Positions 21,349 through 33,700 of a stretch of DNA of 64,000 nt are shown piece by piece. The notes below the pieces were generated by a model, which was not told the origin of the DNA, made no database searches, and saw only the letters and a program-made list of their open reading frames with translations. Source of the DNA: Cryptomeria japonica (lineage: Eukaryota; Streptophyta; Pinopsida; Cupressales; Cupressaceae). A program made the translations under genes and the position numbers. The stretch spans positions 116,279,783-116,343,782 of the forward strand of contig NC_081406.1 of the NCBI RefSeq assembly GCF_030272615.1, read 5' to 3'. Numbering within the stretch: the stretch's first letter is position 1; each line of letters begins with the position of its first letter.

Positions 21349-21972
21349 TGAGGTAACTCAATAGTTATAAGACTCTTATACACCACCTTCATCTCACACA
21401 CCTCATATATAGAAGATACAATACATGAAATAGTCAAACAGTATTACAAAACCATAGACTAAAACTACTGAATTAAGTGGAACTGATATTATCTCCAATC
21501 CTAGATGACCTACGATGTGTCAAAACACATGTCAAAATGTGTGCCTCCCTTTTATGGATCATTTATGTGTCTGACACATTTTTATATTTTCTATTTTAGG
21601 AGACCACACTTTTGGAGGCCATATCTATTAAATTAGGTGTCTGATTGATAAATTGTTTGAAGCTCTAGAAAGCTCGTGACGTGTTTTATCACTTCATAAC
21701 ATTCTACGTTGATTATGGGCACTTTCAAAGCCATTTTGAAGCCCCTAAATCCCTCAACATTGACTTCAAAACTTTCCTCACAAATTTCAAAAATGGAAAT
21801 TTTAATATCTTCAAATCTAGTCATGATCTTGCAACGAAAAATTTATCAGCATGCTTATCTAGCCAATCCAAAGCTTTGGAGAAAATTTTGGACCAATTCA
21901 TACTAAAAAAAAAACATATTATAAATAGTAACCTTATGTAAATGCAAGGTTGAGACGCCATTTTTTCCAACA
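21349..21972 (-). repeat. Probable 3' LTR remnant of a minus-strand copia element
   Basis: On the minus strand a purine run TGTGGGAGAA is followed by TGTTGGAAAAAATGG at 21972, a typical copia tract and LTR start. The other end of this LTR is not clear; the interval is bounded by the end of the previous LTR at 21348. No gene is visible in it. Confidence 0.5.
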
Positions 21973-22029
21973 TTCTCCCACATATCAAACACCTTGCAAT
22001 AGAAAAGTTTGTATCTACACAATAAATTA

Positions 22030-23960
22030 ATTGCTAGAGCCCATGAGGCTCATAGATTTTGAAGACCATCTTAGCTTCTCTATGATCAAAATATTAGTTA
22101 AAGAATTTGCAACATTAATCAATGTATTTACCTTAACCAACTTCATCTTTCCATATTCAACCATATCTCTAATAAAATGATACTAAATATCAATGTGCTT
22201 GGTCCAGACATGAAATGTCAGGTTCTTAGCTAGGCAAATTGCACTTTGACTGTCACAATAAATTGTCACTACACCTTCTTTTATTCAAATATTTGAATAG
22301 AGTCTCTTAAGACAAATGACTCCTTTAAAAGCATGAGTAGCTACCATATGCTCTACTTTTGTAGTCGACAAATAAACCACAACCTATCACTTATCCAACC
22401 AATTGTACCACCAAATAATGTAAACCCATAAGCATTGGTGGATCTTCTACTATCAATATCACCTACACAGTCTAAATCCACATAGCCATGAATATAAAGG
22501 GAAATCATGTCTCCTACCATATTACCATGATAACACAAAGAATACTTTGAGGTACCCTTAAAATATCTGAAGACTCTCTTAACTACATCCCAATGAACTC
22601 TACTAGGATTAGACATATTTCTGGAAAGAACTCCCATTGCTTGGTCAATGTTTGGTCTAGTGAAGACCATGTAACATACATAAAAGTTACAACTACACTA
22701 TGTCAAGGCACTATACCCATATCTAATGGGTATGTAGGACAACCTCAAATAGATAATTTTGTTTCAATTGTAAAAGGAACACATAATGATCTACAATCTT
22801 GCATGTTGAACCTCAGTAAAACTAAATTCACATACTTACTTTGGCCTAGCCATAGCTTTCTGTTCACTCTATCTCTTCTAATCAATCCCAATAATGTGTT
22901 TTATTGTAGCAAGATCTTTCATTTTAAATTTAGCAGCAAGTTGAGACTTTTGAAATCATACCTTTCCCTTTACAAATGAATAACATATAATAAAAATATA
23001 ATGCAATGTATAGAAAATGATCACCATCAGATTTATAATATATAGTGGTTTGATTTAGAATACTCAAATCTACACATATGTATAAATTTTTTGGTACCAC
23101 ATCCTAAGACTTTGTTTTAGGCCATACAAAGACTTCTTCAATTTATAGACCAAATTACTTTTACCTTTTACCAAATAGTACTCTAGTTGTGTCATACAAA
23201 TATCCTCCTACAAATTACCATGAAGCAAATTAGCTTTCACATCCATTTGCTCAACCTCTAAATCATAAGCAATAGCAATAGAAAGAAAAAATCTAATGGA
23301 TGTCATTTTTATAATAGGAGAAAATATTTACCATAATCAACAACCTCAACCTAAGAGTAGCCTTTTGCAAAAAACCTTTCTTTATACTTCTCAATACCTC
23401 CATTTGAAACAATATTTTTCTTGAACACCCATTTATAACCAATAGGTTTTTGTCCTTCAAGCAATGGTACAAGAGACCATGTATCATTCTTTTTCAAAGA
23501 TGTCATTTCTTCTTCCATGGCAATCTTCTAAGATTTTGCGTAATTCATAACTAATGCCCCTTCTATGAATCTAGGTTCATCCACATTAGTACTAAAGTAA
23601 AAAATTATCTCCAATTGAATACCTTTCAAGAGGTTGTCTATGTCTTGTAGACCTTCAAACAAGATACGTTGGAGGTTCTTTCTTCTCTTCTAAAACTTTA
23701 GAGCTAGATTATCTCTCCTCAACTTCTTGCCTATCCAGGGGTCTCAATTCAACTCTTTTAGGCATAGAAAGGAATAAAATCACATCTTCTTGTTTAGTCT
23801 ATGTTGGTTGCAATGTAATAGAAAAAAGAGTCAATTTCTCTACAAATACCACTTCTAATAGATGTATTACCTTTTGTGCTATAGGGTCCCAAAGCTTGTA
23901 TTATTTCACACCAAAACTACATCCGATGAAGTTGCATTTCACAACCTTATGTGTTGGTGT
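22030..23960 (-). pseudogene. Decayed copia pol (integrase tail, reverse transcriptase, RNase H)
   Basis: Read on the minus strand, 23960-23520 carries the end of the integrase and its linker, 23519-22680 the reverse transcriptase start (KNDTWSLVPLLEGQKPIG, then KWVFKKN) and 22670-22030 the RNase H region. The latter contains RRSTNAYGFTLFGGTIGW and, after frame changes, a DSQSAICLAKN segment. The catalytic reverse transcriptase core is very decayed, with many stops and frameshifts. It belongs to the Ty1/copia type by domain order and motifs. Gag, protease and the 5' part are missing. Confidence 0.8.
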
Positions 23961-24194
23961 AATTTAGAATTAGGGTTAAACCAATTAAGATAATAAAACC
24001 ACTAGCAAATCAAATTAGCTAAAAATTTGAAAGAGGGGTGAATCCAATAGATCTATCAACAATCTAAATAGGAAATGGGCTAAAATTCTAATTATATTCA
24101 CTAGTTATCATTGTGCCACCTCTTTCTTGGTTGAAATTGAGGCCAATTGTGCAATTAGGATAAAATAATGGATAATTGAAGTAAATTGATGAAA
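23961..24194. other. Unassigned interval between copia remnant and LINE-A
   Basis: This AT-rich stretch has no recognisable gene. Confidence 0.4.
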
Positions 24195-24313
24195 ACAAAT
24201 TGCTAGAGATATCCCATGGAGCCACAAACACCACTTCTAGTTAACTGGGTGCCATTTCCTATTACTTTTGTCATCAGACCAAAGAAATTTACTAATTAGT
24301 TTTTGAATATCAT

Positions 24314-24913
24314 TTATCTGATAGTCACCAAATAGCAATATAGATGTGCATAGTATACATTATAATAGGATAGAATCTTTTGACATACTTGTACTCTACT
24401 AGCCATAGAGAAATATTTTTTGTTCCACTTACCTAACTTATGCTCTATCTTTCCCTTAATCCACAACCACATGCCTTTTAGGAAAGGGTTAGCTACGAAA
24501 AGGATGCCAATGTATCTAACCTTCTTGTTGGGTCCAGCCCATTGAAAATTATATTTGCTAAACCAATCCGATGGTGAATCCTCCCAACCCAACAAAATAG
24601 ACTTAGTAGTAGAAATCTTAGCACCAAATAATTTACAAAAAAGCTCCCATTTTAATATTAAAGATTTCATATTCTTCTCCAATTCCAAGAAGAGGGTTGT
24701 GTCATCTCCAAACTGAATGTTGATCAAGTCTGAATCTTCATATACATGAAGGAGGTCATTGCATATCTCCTTTTCAGTGATTGGTTTCTTAAGAAGATAG
24801 AAGAGTGTAGAATAGTACTTTAAATAAGCATTTTTAATATTCTTATTATCAGTCAAATCTTGGCAATCTTCCCAAATTCTATCAATTCTTTCCCTAAATT
24901 CCTTTTGTCTCAA
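24314..24913 (-). pseudogene. LINE-A ORF2, reverse transcriptase part with internal deletion
   Basis: The 199-codon frame starts in the linker before reverse transcriptase (NAYLKYYSTLFYLLKKPITE) and passes directly to the catalytic FGDD box (normally FADD), then a KISTTKSILLGWEDSPSD segment and a VRYIGILF segment. The same C-terminal blocks occur in LINE-B at 41740-42196. In LINE-B about 800 bp separate the linker from the FADD box, so the finger and palm motifs are lost here and the enzyme cannot be functional. Further decayed reading continues to about 24195. Confidence 0.8.
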
Positions 24914-25269
24914 AATATTGAAGAAGAATCTTGACCCCTTATCTCCTTGTAGTAGCCAATTAGCTTTGGCCCTTACCCTCAGGCCCTAAATTTTATTATT
25001 CGAGAGTTTCCTCAATTGGTTCCTAGTGAGCACTAAGTGTTTCATAGTTACACTATTGGTAGGGTCTAATTGGAAAAAAGCCTCAAGGGATAGACATTTA
25101 TCATTAAGCTTATTTTTTACTTTCCTACCATCTTTAGCCAAATTCTTCCCCACAGTTTGAAATAAGACCTTCTAGCTATTCACTTTCATTTCCACTTATT
25201 GATGGTGGAAGGATCATTATTGTCCCAATTATTGAATTGTCTAATCATATATACTGCACTCATGATATC

Positions 25270-25897
25270 CTAGTCCTTGAGAAGATTAGTATTTAGCATA
25301 AAATTGTCTTTCCTAATCAAAAGATTTCTCACAGAGCTATTCATAGTGATAACAACCTTGATGGGATGATAATATGAGAAAGTATAAGGCCATATTGTGA
25401 CAGTTATACCCTCGCCATCTTGTTTGAAAGAGTAGTGATCTCGATTAGTGTGGAATCTATCTAGGTGACAATAAATCCTTTTCTTTCCTTGTTGGTAGTT
25501 ACACCAAGAATACTCGATAGACTTATATTCTTTCTTCTTGCCTTCTAATGGATAGAACAGTTTGAGTTTCTCTTTCATTCTAGTCTAATATAATTTATTA
25601 TTTCTTTTTAATTCAATATCCAATCCTCCAACTTTATCCTCCTGATGCTCAACCATGTTGAAATCGCCTCCTAGTAACCAAGGTATATCAGGCAAATCAC
25701 AAAGCCACTTTCAAAGATCAATTCTTTCTTTATAATCATTGGAGGAATACAAGGAACAAAGGCCTAATTCAGAGCCATTAAAATTAATGATGACCCAAAT
25801 GGACCTATTACATGGAGAAGCCCCATATTTAGTAACTAAATTTCCCCATTTTTTGTCTAGGAGGAGAGCAACTCCCTGTTTGCCTTTAGTATGTTTA
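25270..25897 (-). pseudogene. LINE-A ORF2, endonuclease, downstream part
   Basis: Frames at 25711-25897 and 25270-25578 encode apurinic-like endonuclease blocks: KHTKGKQGVALLL, GASPCNRSIWVI and, further on, YSWCNYQ with HLDRFHTNRD. Each aligns with LINE-B (KHEKGKAGAAILI, SPCNRVVWITF, YTWCNYQ, RLDRFYTNKD). The frame continues upstream into 27122 when the solo LTR is skipped. Between 24914 and 25269 the LINE linker is decayed and gives no ORF. Confidence 0.8.
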
Positions 25898-25902
25898 ACT
25901 TG
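25898..25902. repeat. Target-site duplication of the solo LTR (ACTTG), left copy
   Basis: ACTTG at 25898-25902 is repeated at 27122-27126, on the two sides of the solo LTR. Confidence 0.9.
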
Positions 25903-27121
25903 TGTAATGTTGAAAAATGGTGAATGATGGATCAAGAGGAAAACTACCCTTTCCCTCCAAGGAGAGATGAGAGTTTCACTATTAATTACCCTTCAAACAC
26001 TTTTAACCATGTTACATTCGGAAGAGGAGAGGAAACTCACTAGATTCAACATTCAAGGATGAAGGTTGAATTCTGAATGAAATGGGAATGATAAGTTGAT
26101 CCCCTCTTCCTTATTTGAAATGGAAAGGAATTGATTGAATTATGTAGTGCAAAGTGACAAAGAACTGATTATAACTTGAGATCGGAGTATAGGATGAAGT
26201 TGTGCACCTGGATCTGACAGTAATATGTCGAGACGAAGTCGCCCTACAAATTTTAGGAAAATTTGCCTGGACCATGGCGGGACTAAACACGTTCCCCCAA
26301 AAAATCCATGAAATGAAAAGGGTTTTTCCACCTCTGTAAATGGAGCCCGAATCCAAAAGTACAGTTGTACACCTGCAACCTACACACATAAAAGAGAGGA
26401 AAATGGGTTGGGATTGGGGGTTTGCCTTTAGGTCAAAACCTAGTTTTGGAATTAACCAAGTAGTGAAAGAAAGTACTTGCAAGTAGATGTAAATGAAAGA
26501 CTGAATTGTAAATCACCTCAAGGGAGGTTGTGATAGCAATGTTGATAGTAATAATTGTATGGAATTGAATGTTGAAATCAATCCCCTCTTCAATGGTTGA
26601 ATCCTTGACTTGAATGCAACACCTAGCATTAAAGGGAGACTTGAGAATGCTCAATACTAGAAAAGAATGCTTGAATGCTCTTGAATGCTTGATCTCTCGT
26701 GCAACTTCAACTTATGCCACCTCAAATTATGCAAATGAGAGAACGAATGCCCCTTAAATACATGTTAGTGAATTTTATTTTTGTCACAGGTCAACAACGG
26801 GGGAGTTTCTTGCCCAATGCATAACCAACAATGCAACCCTAGGAAGGGTCCTGCCCCAAAATAGGGCAAGGATAGGTGCGCCCTATCCTGGGATGACAAT
26901 AGAACCATGCCCCTTTCCTGGGGGGATAGGGGAGCCACACCCTTGTCCTACCCCTTTCTTCAGGGCAAAGTGCGGATAGGGTGATGTAGAGGCCAAGAAA
27001 AAAGCTATTTTTGAGGTTGAGAAATCTCTTGTCTCCAATCAGGCTAGAGGATTCGAACTTGCATACGTGAGGACCCTAATGTAGTTGAAAATTGTTAGGG
27101 TCGCAATTTTATGACACTACA
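25903..27121 (-). repeat. Solo LTR of the element 1 family
   Basis: It has TGTAATG at 25903 and GACACTACA at 27121, the same TGTA/TACA termini as element 1 and nearly the same length (1219 against 1217 bp). Clear block matches include GGTTTGCCTTTAGGTCAAA, GAATTAACCAAG and CTTCAATGGTTGAATCCTTG. The GC palindrome of element 1 is present only in degraded form near 26268-26297. No internal region remains and ACTTG duplications flank it, so it arose by recombination between two LTRs after insertion into LINE-A. Confidence 0.92.
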
Positions 27122-27871
27122 ACTTGACATATTAGGTAGCATCTTTCTTGATGTACCTTAGGTAAAAAACCAAGGTAAAATTTGTGGCCTTGACTTATTT
27201 CATAAACATAGCATGCATATATGTTTCCATTGCCTCAAGAATATCTTCACAATATACTTCATATCTAAGGATTCAAGTTCCCCTGACATTTCAAGAAATG
27301 CAGTTCAGCTCCATTTAGTAACTATTAAAATGTGATATCCATGGCAGTCTTGAAGCTACCAAAACACTTAGGTAATTCTTTATTCTTGAGGTGCTTTGTT
27401 GGAAGAGGAGATAGAATGGATTTAGGTCTTCCCCTCTTCTTTCTCAAAATAGAAAATTGCCCATTCCCATTCAAAATGAGTTGTTCTAAGCTATTTGGTC
27501 CCTTAAGGAGGACATCTCAATACTCTATTCAGGAGATTTCTCCCCATTTTTGATAAGGTCACTTGAAAATGTGCTTGAAGTTTTTTTGAGACCTTTCACA
27601 TCTGCGTTGAATTATGTCTTGCAAAAAGGTACTATGACAAGGCCTAGAGGGCCACCTACATTTTTGAAACCCAAAGTGGGATCTGCACTAAACAAATCAG
27701 CCTTGGTATTTAGTCCAATTCACCTCCAAGCTCTAGGGATACTAGAGAGATGACTTCATTAATTCTACAGTCAGAGGGATTAGGAGTAGGGGAGATGTAG
27801 TAATATGGGAAAGATCATGGGTATTGGTTTGACTCTCCCCATGGGGAGAACAAACATAACAATCTCCTATT
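27122..27871 (-). pseudogene. LINE-A ORF1 end and ORF2 start
   Basis: On the minus strand 27500-27330 encodes a KRRGRPKSILSPLPTKH stretch and PKCFGSFK, matching the ORF1 end of LINE-B (RKRGRPLVSKNKLSPLHKK, PKCFNSFK). From about 27325 the ORF2 start reads LNCIS, stop, NVRG, which aligns with the MKCLSWNIQG start of LINE-B with a Trp codon changed to a stop. The plus frames at 27332-27753 are shadows. Confidence 0.7.
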
Positions 27872-27876
27872 GTTGA
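27872..27876. repeat. Target-site duplication of element 3 (GTTGA), left copy
   Basis: GTTGA at 27872-27876 is repeated at 35442-35446, exactly outside the two LTRs. Confidence 0.92.
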
Positions 27877-28995
27877 TGTTTGCATTTTTGATGATTATGT
27901 TGTGATTGTCATTGATGGACACACACTTGCTATGAGATCACTTTTTGTATGTATGAGTTAAAGCTTAATCGGTATTTTTTCAAACTGGTATGATGTATTA
28001 TAGTCTTTAGAATATCGATGTTTTGCAGAAAGTGTTTACCGATTTGAAGCGGTATGAAGACCCCAAGCGGCTCAAGGATCTCAAGCGGTACGAAGGAACG
28101 AAGTGGCACAACTCATATTTCCCAGTCTTCATTTTGTCAAACCGGCAACTGGTATTTTGCTTAAACTGGTTTTTTGTTTGAACCGATAATACTCTGTGAT
28201 GAGTTACCAACTGACATTTTGCGATGAGTTACCATCCACCGATTGTTTTGTAGTGCCAACACTTTGGCAGTGCTTCTTGTGTCCTGTTACAGAATATGTC
28301 TAGATGCATTCAACCTAGGAAATCGTATTGTAATCCTATTGGACCGACATGAAATCAAATTCCTTTATAAGGACATCATGTCTAGGGTTTTAGGTTGTTG
28401 CTAGGGTTTAAGGTGGTTGAAGAGTTTTTGTAAGTGTGAATGAAGAAGAGAAGTTCAAGTCTGTGAGAAAAGGAGAGTGTGAATGTGTTGAAGACTGAAG
28501 TAATGCTGGAATGCATTAGGAATGAGCTATCAAGGATCTAACCAAGCAATCTGTGCTATTTGCTAGATCACTCACATCTTTGACAAGTCTGAAGCCCTTA
28601 ACTGGGTAGGCCCAAAAAGCCTTTTTTAAATCCTCTAACAAGGTGGTTCATATCCGTGGATCTAAAATCCTCTAGCAAGGTAGTCTTTAATCAAACTTAT
28701 CTCCTAATAGAGATTGAGATTCCTAATGGATATGTTATGGTAAAGAACATTGTATGACCTTAACTGGTCTGGTTCCTATTCTATAGATAGTTACTTGTGA
28801 GTGTCATTTCACCGTGGTTTTTCCCATTTGGGTTTCCACATCAAAACCTCTTGTGTTATGGTGTTTGTGCTTCTATGGGTGAATGAATTATTTTCTATTT
28901 GGTTTGCATGTGTGCTAACCGGTTTGTTTGCTAAACTGTTTTACCGGTTTACTACTAGACTAGTAAAGTGTTTAAGTACAGAGATTTTTGGAATA
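27877..28995 (+). repeat. Left LTR of element 3 (3' end deleted)
   Basis: It starts TGTTTGCATTTTTGATG and aligns with the right LTR to about 28995, where the matching sequence stops and gag coding sequence begins at once. The first bases differ from the right copy by one change (TGTTT against TGTTG). A TATA-like box (TTTATAAGG) is at 28364-28372. Differences between the two LTRs are often CCGG against CTGG or CCAG. Confidence 0.9.
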
Positions 28996-30264
28996 CACTA
29001 TGAGGGAACTTACTCATCGACTCACTCAATCTAAGCAAGCCTATGATGATCTTATGGTCAAATATAAGGCCTCTCAGGCAAAAAGGAGAGAACATGCTGA
29101 AAAACTGATGGAGCTATCTAAAAATAGTTCTTCTGATGAAGTGGACATGGAAGCCCTGATTCAAGAAGTAGAAAAGCTGAATGAATCCAATTCCAACCTA
29201 AGAAAGGAGTTGGAAGGATTGACTATTCGAATGTGCCAAGAGCTTGAGAACTAGAGGAAAGCTGAAGATCTGGTAAAAGACAAAGATCATGAAATCTCCA
29301 AGCTGAAGCAAGAGATCAGTGCCCTAACTTCTCAAATCCATGCAAGAAAAGTGGAAAAGGAAGACATGCAAGGAGAACTAAACATAGCCATCTCCGAGAA
29401 TGCAAACTTGATGGAAACAAATACTGCTATTTCCAAAGAACTCTCTAAGTCAACGAAAATACTTGCTAAGTTCAACAAGAGTACTGTTAAGCTAGAGCAA
29501 AAGCTTGAATTGGCAAAACCTGTCAAGAATACCGATGGACTTGGTTACTCCAGTCATGAGGAAGGTGAGACCTCTGGCGCAAATGCTGAAGCATCGAAGA
29601 AGCAACCGACATTCAAAGGTAAAGGTAAGCAAAAGTTCAAACCTGTTTGCTTTAACTGTCTTAAAAAAGGACATACTGCTAATGTATGTAGGAGCAAAGC
29701 CTACAATAATTTTTCTTACTTTATAAACAATGTACCTAGATCCAATAAGTTCAATGGTAATTGTTATGCATGCAACAAGTTTGGGCACAGAGCATTTGAA
29801 TGGAGGACTGTTATCAACAACACTGGAAGATATCCTCAGAGGACTCAAGGAGTTGGTTCAGAACCTTTTGTGAACTAGAATCCCAACTAGTTTAATACCT
29901 TTAATCATTAGTCAGGAAGCGGTGGCTATCAAGCGGCAACCGGATGGAGAGCAAACTGTTTGATTTGTCATAGTCATGGTCACACTGCTGCAACATGTAG
30001 GAGAAAGAATGGTAACATGCATAATGGACCATGGAGAGCAGACCTGGAATGGTCTACTATCATTGCAACAAACCAAGTGACATTGCCAGACTCTGTAGAA
30101 CAAGAAAGAACATATCGGATAACATATCGGTCACTCCAGAAGGAAAGATTGATATTGAAACTGTTCAAGTGGATATGAACAAAACCTAGAAAAAGAAACC
30201 AAGAGTGTTGCAAGAAGAACCGGTTTCTGCACCTAGTGTGGAACCCACGGAACCGACAAACTAA
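28988..30264 (+). pseudogene. Gag relic of element 3 (coiled coil and zinc knuckles)
   Basis: One frame runs from 28988 to about 30178 with stops only: TAG at 29252, then TAG codons near 29876, 29888 and 29909. It encodes a coiled coil rich in Glu, Lys and Leu (about 29000-29520), a Lys-rich linker (KGKGKQKFKP), then knuckles CFNCLKKGHTANVC (complete), CYACNKFGHRAFEW (last Cys changed to Trp) and CLICHSHGHTAATC (complete). After about 30090 the reading shifts frame and ends at a TAA at 30262. The N-terminal gag domain seen in element 2 is gone. The protein type is the copia gag with a long coiled coil. Confidence 0.82.
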
Positions 30265-30707
30265 GCATCAAAAAAGCTTAGGGGGAGCAAACGGTGAAAT
30301 ACTTCAAACCCCCGGTTTACACTGGTAAAAGACCTTAACCAGTATGAGATACCTGTCAGTCGGCAAAAGATTGGAAACAGTAAAAGGCAAATTAGGGTTT
30401 ACGCCCTAATATTGGAGCATTTATTATGGTAGGTGGAGAACCTGTTTAAAAGGAATTTTCAAATCATTTCTCACTTATCATTTTTTGAGCGAATAAGTTT
30501 TTCAAGTGTAGAGCGAAGGAAAGTGATTTACACTACGAATCAAAGAATTTATCAAATTCCCGAAGAAGAATCTGAAGCAAACATCTGTTGGAGGAGTGTA
30601 GAATGCAAAGTAGTATCCCTGCAACCAAAGGAGTGTGTGGAGAAGTTCAAACTATGAAGCCCTAAATTTTGATCAGCGAAGGTATTTTTCATAATTCTCT
30701 ATTTATC
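30265..30707 (+). promoter_or_regulatory. Spacer between gag and accessory frame, possible internal promoter
   Basis: This 443 bp region has no ORF of note. A TATA-like TTTAAAAGG at 30446-30454 lies about 260 bp before the ATG of the accessory frame, following a GCCCTAATATTGG stretch. The spacing is like that of an LTR promoter and leader, so a separate transcript for the accessory frame is possible. This is inference from composition only. Confidence 0.35.
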
Positions 30708-33700
30708 ATGGCTTCCGCATCTCATGATAGCTCTAGTGCAACTATTGATTCTATGGATTTCATTCAACGAAAGTCGAAATAAAATGCCCTGTCTCAAGTA
30801 CCTGCTGGTGTCATAGTAGAAGAAGGCATTTTCGATTACATAGACTACAAAATTGAAGACCTATGGTCTCTTATAATCCATTCCCAGCTGAGCTTATTCT
30901 GCGGAAAGGATAAGAAGATTAAACTGGAATTCAACATTCTAGAAAAGAAGAAACTTCAAAATGTAGTTTACTTTCTTGAAGAATTTTCGGATGATCACAT
31001 TCGCATTATTCTAAGCAGGGTACACGGTGATAAGATGTACCTAGAGTGGATGCATGATATTACACCAAAAGTGATTCATGCCGTCACTAGTTTCTACAAT
31101 ATAGGGGAAGTGCCAGCCCTAAGGAAGGTCAGCAAGACTGAAATGTCCAAGCTCACCGGTTCAGTGAGTGACTCACGTGGCATGACCGTCAACTCAATCA
31201 AGGATGATCTGGTCAAGTATGCTTGCATGGTGATAGGTTACCAAACATTCTCTGCTAGTAGAATTAATTTTGTCTCTGCTGTAGTGGTAAATGTCGCTTA
31301 CAGGATGATCAAGGAAGATGCATCGTTTGATTTGTGCACTTGTATGCAAAGACAACTTATGTTGAATCTTAAGTCGATCAAATAGGACAATGCACTGAGA
31401 TTTAAGTTCGGACAACTACTGGTTGGTTTGGTCTTTTACTTTCAAGGCTACTTTCCAGGAGTAGGTGACATTCAGTGGTCTGTCGACCAACCGGTAACAA
31501 AACAAATCAAGGAAAGTCTACAAGCGGTTGGAACCGGCTATCCAAAAGTACTAAACAAATAATTTGATGAGTTCAGATGCAAGATGAGCCAAAGGATAAG
31601 AATATCTGGTGATCTATTCAAAAAGTATGAGGAAGACATCTACTTCACCATCAAAGTGGATGAATGCATAATGGAGGTTGTTGAGCCCAGACAGGAAGAA
31701 GTAGAGCCTATGGGCTATGAGGTAATGAATGATATGTTGGATGGTTATGCTTCTACCCTAATCGCCTCACCCCTTGATCCTAAGGAAAAGAGAACCAACA
31801 CCTATTTGGAAAGGGTTACACCGGTTGCAGAACCCTCTGAAAAGAAAGGAAAGGCAGTGCCTTCAACATCGGCACCAGTTACTACAGCCAGTCCTAAAGT
31901 GACCAAGCGGTCACTAGTTAAGAAGAAACCGAAAGTGGCACCTGCAAAAGTCTTTGAAAGGAAGTGGAAGACAAAAAGCAATACATCGGACTCAAAAGAA
32001 ACTGTGTCAGAAGAACCGCCTAAGAAGGTGACTAGGCAAACGAAGAAAAAGACAAAGAATGAACCAGCATCATCTGCACCGGTAAATATTGATATTTCTT
32101 CTTACAAACCTTTGACACATTGTCAAAGAACTATAAAGAATATTAGGAGAAAAGTGTTGAATGATTTAATTGATTGTTTTGATGACTTTAATGATGAAGA
32201 AAAGAAAGAAGTTGAACAGGAAATCATTAAGTATTTATGTGTAAATGACCGGTCGCCTTCAGAAATTAGATCTGAGACACCGGATTCTTTGTATAATTCT
32301 TTAGACAATAAATGGTGCATTGCCATAGAAAAGGAATAGGAAACGAGGGAGGAAATATTTGCTCGACATTTTCCTAATGTATCAAATTTAGATCTTTTCG
32401 AAGTTATGAATAAATACAAAGGCTTCTTCTTCATGAGAAGAAGAAGACTCCTGTTACTGAAAGGAAAGGGTCATGAAGTGATCAAGGATACACATACTCA
32501 TGCTCAAGAATCTCTTAAGATGCATCAAGTGGCTGAAGCCAATAGAAAAGTTGAGCAAGAACCGGAAACTGGCAAACCGAATGAGGTGTATAATAGTGAA
32601 GAAGAACCAGTCACAGAACAAATGGACCCCATTGATGTTGATGCCTTAGATGGTGAAAATGTTACTTAGGGTACACCATCAGAAGGAACATGACAGGAAA
32701 AGAAGGCAAAAGAAGAAAAGAAGCAACAGGAAGCAGAAAAGAAGAAACATGCAAATGAAGAGGATAAGAGAAAGGAAGAGGAAAAGAGGAAAGAGGAAAA
32801 AATAGAGGAGAAGAAGAGGAAAGAAGAGGAAAATAAGAAACAAGAGGAAGAGAAGAGGAAGAAGGAAGAGGAGAAGAAGAAGGATGAAGAAGAGAAGAAG
32901 CGAAAAGATGAAGAGAAGAAATAGGAAGAGGAGAAGAGGAAGAAGGAAGAGGAGAAGAAGAAGGATGAAGAAGAGAAGAAGAGAAAAGATGAAGAGAAGA
33001 CACAGGAAGAGGAGAAGAGGAAGAAGGAAGAGGAGAAGAAGAAGGATGAATAAGAGAAGAAGCGAAAAGATGAAGAGAAGAGACAAGAAGAGAAAAGAAA
33101 GAAAGAAGAAGAGGAGTAGAGGAAGGCTCAAAAAGACCAGCAAAAAGCCAAGGACAAGGAAGCAGTGAAAAAGAGCACACAGGTGGAGACTCCAATGGCA
33201 ACCGGTAGTCAGGCTAAACCGGCTGACATTACTAGTCCTATTGACCTCTAGTCTACAAATGAATTGGAGCTGCTGCAGAGCATTAAGCTTGCTCAAGAGC
33301 GATTGGATGCTCTAAGGAGGAAAAAGGAGGAAGATGTTATCCAAGCTGTGGTGGACACTCTTACCGGTTTGATACCTGGTACGAACCTTCCCAGTACTAA
33401 TTCCTCACTTGCACAATTAAAACTTCCATGTACATTTGTAGAAGACCAAGTACAAAGCTTGGAAGAGGTCACAGAAGCAAATGCCAAGAAGGAACATCAA
33501 AAGGCTTTGGACACTTCCTTGGTGAGAAAATTAATAGAGCTTTGGTCTAAAATCCAGAAGGCACAAAAAGATATTAGAGATGCAATGAATGAGGGCAATC
33601 TACTACTCAGCAAGATTTGCCAACCTCAATTATTCTGTGATGATGTGCTCACTCAGAAGGACAAACTGCAATCTGATATGCAGTCATTTATTAGCACCTT

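Noticed and set aside
27332-27753. Two adjacent plus ORFs (73 and 67 codons)
   Set aside because: The minus strand of the same bases encodes the ORF1 end and ORF2 start of LINE-A, so these are shadows.
32662-33296. Two overlapping minus ORFs rich in Ser/Pro/Leu (179 and 205 codons) as membrane proteins
   Set aside because: They are antisense of the purine-rich Lys/Glu repeat of the accessory frame; absence of stops follows from composition.
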